From: Deltaproteobacteria bacterium
GTDB taxonomy: Bacteria; Desulfobacterota; Desulfobacteria; Desulfobacterales; ETH-SRB1
Reading direction: 5' to 3'
Length of the DNA stretch: 5,294 bases
Assembly (NCBI GenBank): GCA_019314185.1
Contig: JAFCZU010000243.1
Location: 1-5,294 of the forward strand
Below the pieces are notes generated by a model, which worked only from the letters and a program-made list of their open reading frames with translations, ran no database searches and had not been told where the DNA came from. The position numbers and the translations under genes were made by a program. Every line of letters starts with the position of its first letter. The first letter of the stretch is position 1. Of this stretch, positions 1 through 5,294 are shown one piece after another.

Positions 1-350
1 AAGGGGAAATCACAACTATTAAGTATTTACTAGGAATTTTAAATTCAAAGTTAATGGACTGGTTTTACAGATTCATTGGTAAGCCAAAAGGAAAAATTAG
101 AGAATATTTTAACAAACCTCTTTCTCTAATACCAATAAAAAAGATTTCACTAACTCAACAGCAACCGTTTGTCACATTTGTTGACAAAATCCTATCTCTT
201 ACCCAATCCGACGATTATCTGCGAAACACGCTAAAGCAAGCAAAAGTAAAGGCGTTAGAGCAAGAAATCGACCAACTTGTCTACAAACTTTACGACCTTA
301 CCCCGGAAGAAATCAAAATTGTGGAGGGGGGGTTAATTGATAATTCGTAA
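1..350 (+). CDS. C-terminal end of an Eco57I/Type IIG-like restriction-modification methyltransferase (5' partial)
   Basis: The reading frame is open from position 3, with no start needed, and continues through 115 codons to TAA at 348-350, so the gene enters from outside the window. An ATG at 54 lies inside the frame but is not the real start, because the codons before it (ITTIKYLLGILNSKL) already match the family. Seen: the KYLLGILNSKLMDWFYRF stretch, then a PI-K-I segment and the ending FVTFVDKILSL...LEQEIDQLVYKLYDLTPEEIKIVEG. From family knowledge, this ending is characteristic of the TaqI-like C-terminal/target-recognition domain of Eco57I-type (Type IIG) enzymes, which join methyltransferase, specificity and often nuclease in one chain. 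The catalytic domains lie upstream, so I cannot say whether the enzyme has a nuclease. Family members commonly end near IVEG; here six more residues follow, encoded across a G7 run. Base composition is clearly more AT-rich than the next gene, suggesting a different origin. Confidence 0.85.
   Translation, partial: GEITTIKYLLGILNSKLMDWFYRFIGKPKGKIREYFNKPLSLIPIKKISLTQQQPFVTFVDKILSLTQSDDYLRNTLKQAKVKALEQEIDQLVYKLYDLTPEEIKIVEGGLIDNS
326..332 (+). repeat. G7 homopolymer near the 3' end of the methylase gene
   Basis: Seven Gs span the last base of a Glu codon and two Gly codons, just before the stop. A change of one G would alter only the last few residues: six Gs give an ending VEGG, eight give VEGGVN, and seven give VEGGLIDNS. 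All three frames stop quickly, so length change here would have a mild effect on the protein. Confidence 0.9.
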
Positions 351-536
351 TTTAATAAGAATGAAATGTTACTCACCAAGTAGTTTTAAATTTGATATTA
401 GACGGAAACTATATGCGGACTTTAAGTGCATTCTTTGTGTGACGGCAACAGCAATCGGCCAATAGAGAGCTTATGGGTGAACCTACCCCCCCCTTTTTTC
501 TATTAGGATGAAATTTAATATTTGGACTGACTTAAA
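351..536 (+). promoter_or_regulatory. Intergenic region, putative promoter/leader of the STAND gene
   Basis: This 186-nt AT-rich gap is the only noncoding stretch of size in the window and presumably holds the promoter of the large gene. No canonical sigma-70 pair is convincing. A TTGATA at 392-397 is a good -35 match but has no -10 at a normal distance. TATTAG at 501-506 could be a weak -10 with GTGAAC at 478-483 as a poor -35, and that pairing would put the C8 tract in the spacer. No strong hairpin-plus-U terminator for the upstream gene is visible. The ribosome binding site for the ATG at 537 is weak: TTTGGA at 521-526, about ten bases upstream. Confidence 0.4.
486..499 (+). repeat. C8-T6 homopolymer tract in the leader of the STAND gene
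   Basis: Eight Cs (486-493) run directly into six Ts (494-499), ending 37 nt before the start codon at 537. Homopolymers of this length in promoter regions are known slippage sites that change promoter spacing in phase-variable genes of Neisseria, Helicobacter and others. Whether that applies here is inference. A four-base-pair stem GGGT/ACCC (475-478 with 485-488) precedes the T run but is too short and too far from the Ts to count as a terminator. Confidence 0.85.
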
Positions 537-540
537 ATGA
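508..540 (+). other. Ten-codon mini-ORF overlapping the STAND gene start (possible leader peptide)
   Basis: An ATG at 508 opens a frame encoding MKFNIWTDLK and stops at TGA 538-540, which overlaps the ATG at 537 as ATGA, the usual arrangement for translational coupling. The only AGG upstream sits directly against its ATG, too close to act as a Shine-Dalgarno site, so translation is doubtful. Chance is a reasonable explanation for an ORF this short. Confidence 0.15.
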
Positions 541-3500
541 TACCAGGCGGAATAGCAGGTAAACTCGGGAATCGATACGAAGCGAAGTGGCTGGTCCGTT
601 CTTTAATGGATGTAATTGCTGACAAGGCGGATTGGCTGAATTTCGAAAGTGTCGAAACGGAATATCAAGGGTTCGAATTCGCGATTGCTCGTGGGGAGAT
701 TACAGAGTGGCATCAAACCAAGGTAAATTCTCCCGCTGGGAACTGGACAATCAATGCCCTCAAGAAGGAAGGAGTGTTAAAAGCGTTTTCAAATCGGTTG
801 TCGGGAGATGAAAGTGCATACTGCTTTTTCGTCTCTCAAGACAATGCCAAAGACTTCAGAACCCTTACAGAAAAAGCGCGAACCGCAAACTCACAGGATC
901 AATATGCGGAGATACTATCTGATGTCCAAAATAATTCGTTTCAGCAATTAAAAAAAGAGTGGCAGCAGCCCGATGAAGTCGTATTCGATTGGCTTAAACG
1001 GAGCTACGTTGAAATTATACCTGAAAGAGAATTGGACTCATTAAATGAGTCTTACGGAGACCTATACTTCCATGATGCCGGGAAAAGCGCATTCCCCAAT
1101 CTTAGAGACATTCTTGAAAAGCACTTCAATAAAACCCTCACGGGAAACACTGCACGTGGTGCTATAAAGTTACAAGGAGTGCTGAAGTTTAAGGAATGGG
1201 CGTTAGACCCTACTATTCAACAGCGGTTGAAAGACGAAACCGAAGCATATCTTCAAACATATACACCTTTTGGCGCAGGCGGAGAGACGATTCCCAGAGA
1301 GCAGTCAGGCACTCTTGTCGATGAAATACTCAAATCTGATGGTCCGGAATTGGTTTTATTGACGGGTGTTGCTGGTTCTGGAAAATCAGGAATTTTACGT
1401 GGTGCAATCGAGCAACTTCGTGAATTCAAAGTTCCTCATTTAGCATTTAGAGTTGATCATTATTTATCGTGTGATACCAGAGAGGAACTTGGAAAGAAAC
1501 TGACAGGCAGAGAAGAAGGTCCTGCCAGCACTCTGAAGGGGACATTCCCAACAACTCCTTCCATTCTGTTTATTGATCAAGTTGATGCTGTCAGCGAGGT
1601 ATCGGGCCGTGATGGACAGGTTAAAAAAGTTATATTTCGGCTGATTACCGATGCGCACAATTTCGGAGATGTTAGAATTGTCGTTGTGTGCCGAACATTT
1701 GATCTGGATAGTGATCCGAGGTTAAAGAGCTTGAAAAAGGCTAATCGGACAAAACAGATTGATGTTCCCCTGCTTGATTGGAAAACAGATATCGAGCCGC
1801 TTCTAAAAAATAAAGGCGTTGATGCATCTTCGTTAAATGAACCACAACGCCAATTGCTTCGCTTACCTATTAATCTTGCCGTTTTTCTGGAAATCGGTGA
1901 TCCGGAATTTTCATTTCATTCTCTGTCAAATTTGCACGAAAAACTAATCGAGAAAAAACAGCGCACAATAACAAAAAACCGAAAGCCTCCTTGGTCACTG
2001 GTCCAGCCATTGACATCCATGTGTGATTGGATGAGCGTGCGGCAAAAATTGAGTGCTCCAGTTTCGGTTCTGGATGCCTATCCAAATGCTGTCGATATTT
2101 TAACCTCCGAAGGAATGATTATATCATCCCGTGGTCAAGTTAATTTCTTCCACGAGAGCTTTTTTGACTATGTTTATGCAAGAGCATTTATAAATCATGA
2201 CCAGAGCTTACTTGACCTGCTTACGGCAACAGAACAGCATCTTTTTCGGCGGACGCAAGCACGGCAGATCCTTGAAGCTCTGAGGCAAAATGATTCTCAG
2301 CGTTATATCATCGAACTTTCGTCGGTTCTTTCCAGTAACGATATTCGCTTTCATATCAAGGCTGCTATCTGCCAATGGTTAAACTCTGTCGAAAAACCCA
2401 GTGAACAGGAATTTGAGATAGTTTCTCGATTTGATGAGCAGAACGGAAAGTTCCATCAGTTCTTCCGTAGCGCAGTTTTGTCGTCTCACGCATGGTTTGA
2501 TTTGCTGAATGAAAAAAGTTGGATTCGACAGCAACTGGACGGTAAAGACAAAGAGCGCGTTGAAACAGTGTTGTGGTGGCTTTCCAATATTGCAGGGGAA
2601 CGGCCAGCAGAAGTCGCCAGTCTGTTGCGTTCTTGGTGGGGCAGCGACACGGAGCGTGCAGGTCGACTACTGAATTGGTTTGGTTTTGCAAGACGTAACA
2701 AACCTGATGATAATCTTCTCCAGTTATTTGAAGATGTAATCAATTCCCATCCCAACAATCTGTTCCAAGATCAGGGACGCGATCACATCATGATGCTGCT
2801 ACACACATGGGGAGGAAAATCACCTGAGCGTTGTGGGCGGATTCTTCATTCGCTTTTCGAAGCTTGGTTTGAACTTAATCCCGGGCATAATCCGTTTGAA
2901 CGCGACGAGTTTAAGGCGATTGACACCCACTCCCTTGCCGAGCTTGCAAAGAAAGTACCACAAGTATTTTTGCATGGGATGACTGATGCGATAGTCCGTT
3001 CAATCGACATGGTGGTTGCGGAGGGTAACACAGGAGGAAACTGGTACAGTTTTAATTATAGAACCTACACGGGGCATCGTTTCGGGTTTGATGAATTTCT
3101 GGGAATGTACCGTTCTGTTCTCAGGAAGGTTGTACAAGAAACTCCAGAAATTGCGATCAGCTATCTTGACAAACTGGATCCCCATAAGCATCAATGTCTA
3201 ATGCATCTGCATCTGGAGGCAATTCAAGCCAACCCAACTTATTTTGGGAATCGGTTACCCATGCTTGTCAGTAATGAAATGGTTTTTGATGCCGGTTGGA
3301 GTGGTGCTGATTGGTTGTCGTTTGCCAATGCTTGCCGTGAGGCTTTACCGCATTTAGATTCTATAGGGAAGAAGATTGTTGAGGATGCTATTCTCGACCA
3401 CACCCCGGAAATCGATCTCGCTATTAGAATTCTAAAAGAAATTAATCAGAAGGGCGAAACAGAGCTCTTTTGGACAAAAAAGAGTGTCATACACGACCTT

Positions 3501-3854
3501 AATCGGTCAGGATATGAGCAGTGGTGTATTCTTGAAACAATAGGTGAAAAGTTGCTCAGTTCGATTGCTCTATCACGATTGCATCAACTCCGCCGGAAAT
3601 TTCCAAAAGCAAAAATTGCGAAGCCAAATCACATAGAGGTGTATAGTGTTGGTTCGCCTATCAAGCGGGCGCAATGTGGTAGGATGAAAGACTATCATTG
3701 GTTGTCTGCAATTAAACGCTACGACAACGATGAAGATAGACGTCGAGGTCGCAATTTTATTGATGGGGGGGGCGAGACAGCTTGCTACAGAACTACAGGA
3801 GGCGACCAAAAAAGACCCTGCACGGTTCTCGGATTTAAGTCTGAAAATCCCTGA
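537..3854 (+). CDS. N-terminal part: PD-(D/E)xK-like nuclease plus STAND/NACHT NTPase
   Basis: As the sequence stands, this frame encodes 1105 aa, of which about the first 1078 are native and the last 27 are out-of-frame residue. Residues 4-20 (GGIAGKLGNRYEAKWLV) form an opening helix with E15. Residues 46-62 (FEF...EWHQTK) give an acidic-then-QxK pattern (E47, Q60, K62) like the PD-(D/E)xK core of Cap4/Mrr-type DNA nucleases. The NTPase shows Walker A GVAGSGKS at 277-284 (K283), Walker B ILFIDQVD at 343-350 (D347, D350), and a sensor-1-like VVVCRTF at 382-388 (R386). A LRLPINLAVFL segment at 441-451 sits where STAND proteins carry their GxP-type motif. FHESFFDYVYARAF at 538-551 matches the end of the winged-helix region in NACHT-like ATPases. 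From about 570 on it is alpha-helical and Trp-rich with no motif I can name. The start at ATG 537 is preferred because the family-like GGIAGKLG motif begins three residues later. The SD is weak (GGA 524-526). Confidence 0.85.
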   Translation: MIPGGIAGKLGNRYEAKWLVRSLMDVIADKADWLNFESVETEYQGFEFAIARGEITEWHQTKVNSPAGNWTINALKKEGVLKAFSNRLSGDESAYCFFVSQDNAKDFRTLTEKARTANSQDQYAEILSDVQNNSFQQLKKEWQQPDEVVFDWLKRSYVEIIPERELDSLNESYGDLYFHDAGKSAFPNLRDILEKHFNKTLTGNTARGAIKLQGVLKFKEWALDPTIQQRLKDETEAYLQTYTPFGAGGETIPREQSGTLVDEILKSDGPELVLLTGVAGSGKSGILRGAIEQLREFKVPHLAFRVDHYLSCDTREELGKKLTGREEGPASTLKGTFPTTPSILFIDQVDAVSEVSGRDGQVKKVIFRLITDAHNFGDVRIVVVCRTFDLDSDPRLKSLKKANRTKQIDVPLLDWKTDIEPLLKNKGVDASSLNEPQRQLLRLPINLAVFLEIGDPEFSFHSLSNLHEKLIEKKQRTITKNRKPPWSLVQPLTSMCDWMSVRQKLSAPVSVLDAYPNAVDILTSEGMIISSRGQVNFFHESFFDYVYARAFINHDQSLLDLLTATEQHLFRRTQARQILEALRQNDSQRYIIELSSVLSSNDIRFHIKAAICQWLNSVEKPSEQEFEIVSRFDEQNGKFHQFFRSAVLSSHAWFDLLNEKSWIRQQLDGKDKERVETVLWWLSNIAGERPAEVASLLRSWWGSDTERAGRLLNWFGFARRNKPDDNLLQLFEDVINSHPNNLFQDQGRDHIMMLLHTWGGKSPERCGRILHSLFEAWFELNPGHNPFERDEFKAIDTHSLAELAKKVPQVFLHGMTDAIVRSIDMVVAEGNTGGNWYSFNYRTYTGHRFGFDEFLGMYRSVLRKVVQETPEIAISYLDKLDPHKHQCLMHLHLEAIQANPTYFGNRLPMLVSNEMVFDAGWSGADWLSFANACREALPHLDSIGKKIVEDAILDHTPEIDLAIRILKEINQKGETELFWTKKSVIHDLNRSGYEQWCILETIGEKLLSSIALSRLHQLRRKFPKAKIAKPNHIEVYSVGSPIKRAQCGRMKDYHWLSAIKRYDNDEDRRRGRNFIDGGGETACYRTTGGDQKRPCTVLGFKSENP
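3765..3772 (+). repeat. G8 homopolymer at the frameshift in the STAND gene
   Basis: Eight Gs encode Gly-Gly plus the start of a third codon. With eight Gs the frame reads D-G-G-G-E-T-A-C and stops 27 residues later. With seven it reads D-G-G-A-R-Q-L-A-T and stays open to 5127. The native sequence is therefore most likely G7 (GGG GGG GCG), one base shorter. This is a classic length for slipped-strand mutation, for transcriptional slippage and also for base-calling error. Confidence 0.9.
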
Positions 3855-5127
3855 CACCGCTCATCACTCATACATTGAACATATTTTGTGGGGTTTGGCG
3901 GAGACGGAAGCATCTTCTGATGAATCGTTAGCTCAAGCTGAAAAACGTGCTCACCAGCATCCAGAGAAGCCTTTTGGCAGCGATATAGCTCGATTGATGG
4001 AGAAACATCCTCATATCGCTGGCGATTCTGAAATACTTGAAATATTGATTTGGTACGCCTTGAACGGAGAAGCCGATGAAAGTGAAGATTTAGATGGAAA
4101 GAATATAGAGCGCGAAACAATAACTATTGATTCGCTTATCCAACGAGGTGGAAGTCTTCACATTCGCGGTATCAACGGTGCGCGTGGTCGGGCGTGGGAA
4201 GCATTAGGTTCTGTTTTGTGGCAAGTCCCAGAGGCAGAGAACCGAGTATGGGAAACAATTGAAATAGCTCTTGAGAAAGAAGCTTTGATAAGCGTGCGCT
4301 GCTGTATGATGAAACCGCTGACGCCTTTATTCAATGTGAACAAGGAGCGTTTTTCTGATTTAATTCGGAGGTTGATTATCCTTCCAGATAGTACGCCTCA
4401 CCAATACGATGCGCTGCGTCTTTCTCCGCTCATTACCCATACTGGTATTTACCTCTTCAGGTTTATTTTCCAATGGTTGCCAGAACTCGCTGATGAACTT
4501 GTCATAGAACTGTTAGAAAGCGGGGATGAAACAAAAGAACTAATAGGAGCATGGCTCGTATTCTGCGAAAGCTTCAGGAACGATGCGTATATTGACAAAG
4601 CCGATAATTTGGTTCCCGCAAGCGTTGATCACCGGAGGCTTTTGGCTGCTGTTACTAGTGATGCAATAAATTGGGCTGAGAATAGACATCGTGGCGAAGC
4701 CCTTTTAAAAGAGTTTTTCTTCGATGAAGATGAGCAGGTTCGCAATAAAGCTGCATATGCCTTTAGAAGTGTACAAGCTGGAGAAGTTGAGTCGTTTCGA
4801 GAACTCGCGGCTGTATTTTTGAAATCTCCAGCTTTCACGAATAATGGCTTTGCTGTTTTGCACATGCTGGAAGATGCTACTTGTGACGTGCTTGATCTTG
4901 TTATTGACGCGACTCAACAAGTTATCACAGATATTACGGAGAAAGGCGATCAGCAAGGACGGCGCGGTACCGATGTGTATCAGCTCCAGGACCTTCTGAA
5001 GCGCGAATACACATCATCCGAATCGAATACGGAGGCGCGAAAAAAAATCCTTGACATAATCGACCTTATGCTTTCCCGTGAAATTTATGGAGTGGATAGC
5101 ATCGTAACCACCCATGACCGCTGGTAA
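3773..5127 (+). CDS. C-terminal part of the STAND protein: HEAT-like helical repeat (putative sensor) region
   Basis: This is the 3' third of the large gene in the +1 frame, about 451 codons from ARQLATEL to the terminal THDRW. It is open upstream to an ATG at 3730, but the first twelve residues from that ATG are an out-of-frame shadow of the real protein, so it is not a true start. An ATG at 3763 directly before the G run (MGGARQL), with GAGG at 3745-3748 fourteen bases upstream, could in principle allow separate translation, but this is weak. The sequence is almost all amphipathic helix. Clear HEAT-like units are GARGRAWEALGSVLWQVPE at about 1214-1232 of the restored protein and DEDEQVRNKAAYAFRSV at about 1396-1412. 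No catalytic motif, signal peptide or membrane segment is visible. In Avs-type STAND proteins the C-terminal helical region binds the phage trigger; that role here is inferred from architecture alone. Confidence 0.7.
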
Positions 5128-5137
5128 AAAAACAAAA

Positions 5138-5141
5138 GGGA
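5138..5141 (+). promoter_or_regulatory. Ribosome binding site of tcmP
   Basis: GGGA in the purine-rich stretch AAAAGGGAAAAAA lies eleven bases before the ATG at 5152, within the 24-nt gap after the upstream stop. It is moderate in strength but supports the chosen start. No room exists for a separate promoter and no terminator is visible, so transcription from upstream is likely. Confidence 0.5.
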
Positions 5142-5151
5142 AAAAATCCAA

Positions 5152-5294
5152 ATGACAGAAACTCATGGATTCGGAGGTAGCTGGACAGAAGAAAAACTCA
5201 AACGGCTAAAAAAATACCTGAAAGCTTATGCTACCATTATGAATAAGCAAAACTTTCGGTTTGCTTATATTGATGCCTTTGCCGGTACCGGATA
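5152..5294 (+). CDS. tcmP: Three-Cys-motif partner protein TcmP (3' partial)
   Basis: The first 47 codons are present and the frame is open at the right edge. Seen: HGFGGSWTEEKLKRL at 5-19, a helix with KYLKAYATIM at 21-30, and FRFAYIDAFAGTG at 35-47. From family knowledge, the FGGxWTxxKLxxLxxYLxAY opening and the YIDAFAGTG motif are hallmarks of TcmP. The second looks like a Rossmann-type methyltransferase motif I, with the glycine-rich loop after an acidic residue. TcmP proteins are usually encoded beside a three-Cys-motif (Gp37/Gp68, DUF5131-like) protein, which I would expect just downstream. The biochemical role of TcmP is not established to my knowledge; a nucleotide- or SAM-binding fold is inference. 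It sits 24 nt after the STAND gene on the same strand, so it is probably in the same operon. The start is supported by family N-terminus length and by an RBS. Confidence 0.85.
   Translation, partial: MTETHGFGGSWTEEKLKRLKKYLKAYATIMNKQNFRFAYIDAFAGTG

Larger units (their letters stand above)
537..5127 (+). pseudogene. Avs-like nuclease-STAND NTPase with HEAT-like repeats, frameshifted at a G8 run
   Basis: Two long + strand frames together make one gene. The first runs from ATG 537 to a stop at 3854. The second, shifted forward by one base, is open across the same point and ends at TAA 5125-5127. Dropping one G from the G8 run at 3765-3772 joins them into 1529 codons, with the junction reading NFIDGG-ARQLATELQ. 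That is a plausible helix start of the GGAxxLAxxL kind, while the unshifted frame goes on as compositionally unrelated Cys/Arg/Thr-rich sequence. Domain order in the restored protein: nuclease-like about 1-160, linker, P-loop NTPase about 260-450, winged-helix-like about 485-560, helical repeats about 570-1500. Known Avs/AVAST proteins have this plan, with a C-terminal sensor recognising phage proteins, and comparable length. I do not claim membership of any numbered Avs family. It is unknown whether the lesion is real, phase-variable or a sequencing error, so I call it a pseudogene only in the literal sense of a disrupted frame. Confidence 0.8.

Noticed and set aside
392..415. Sigma-70 promoter with TTGATA and TATATG
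   Set aside because: The spacer is only 12 bases, well below the usual 16-18.
475..499. Rho-independent terminator for the methylase gene (GGGT/ACCC stem plus T6)
   Set aside because: The stem is only four base pairs and five extra Cs separate it from the T run, so it would not be an efficient terminator.
3016..3201. Plus-strand 61-codon open frame inside the large gene
   Set aside because: It is out of frame with the helical region of the STAND protein and shows no recognisable features, so it is a shadow.
3730..3763. ATG at 3730 as the start of a separate downstream gene
   Set aside because: No Shine-Dalgarno precedes it, it overlaps the upstream frame by 125 nt, and its first dozen residues are a frame shadow of the native NDEDRRRGRNFID segment. 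One frameshifted gene explains the data better.
1464..4956. Minus-strand open frames of 60-111 codons across the large gene
   Set aside because: All lie antisense to a protein with recognisable motifs, show no family features or plausible ribosome sites, and have the composition of shadow frames.
1..5294. CRISPR array, tRNA, rRNA, insertion sequence or attachment site
   Set aside because: I found no regularly spaced repeats, RNA gene signatures, transposase motifs or terminal inverted repeats by reading both strands.

Overview
The window reads as part of a bacterial defence island, with three genes all on the + strand. The codon-rich regions look mid-to-low GC, and the first gene and the intergenic stretch are visibly more AT-rich than the large central gene. 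Nothing in the sequence fixes the taxon. The shape (a restriction-modification gene tail, a giant nuclease-STAND NTPase gene, and a TcmP gene) is typical of horizontally shuffled accessory DNA in many bacterial phyla.

Layout: (1) Positions 1-350 hold the C-terminal 115 codons of a gene that enters from the left. They resemble the TaqI-like C-terminal (target-recognition) end of an Eco57I/Type IIG restriction-modification methyltransferase. (2) Positions 351-536 are an AT-rich intergenic region with no convincing terminator or strong promoter. It carries a striking C8-T6 tract 43 nt before the next start codon and a ten-codon mini-ORF whose stop overlaps that start (ATGA). (3) Positions 537-5127 are one very large gene, broken in the sequence as given by a single extra G in a G8 run at 3765-3772. 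With seven Gs it would encode a continuous protein of 1529 aa: an N-terminal PD-(D/E)xK-type nuclease-like domain, a STAND/NACHT-type P-loop NTPase (Walker A GVAGSGKS, Walker B ILFIDQVD), a winged-helix-like segment ending in an FHESFFDY motif, and about 950 residues of alpha-helical, HEAT-like repeats. This is the architecture of Avs-like anti-phage STAND sensors. (4) At 5152, 24 nt after its stop, a three-Cys-motif partner protein (TcmP) gene starts and runs off the right edge.

Likely working relationship (inference): the STAND protein senses a phage component through its helical C-terminus, oligomerises through its NTPase and cuts DNA with its N-terminal nuclease. TcmP is probably co-transcribed with it and may be a second module or an independent neighbour. 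The main point of interest is that three G/C homopolymers of 7-8 bases fall in this short window: one at the end of the methylase gene, one in the leader of the STAND gene and one inside it at the frameshift. This could be phase-variable ON/OFF control of a costly defence gene, but a homopolymer sequencing error or simple gene decay would look the same here.
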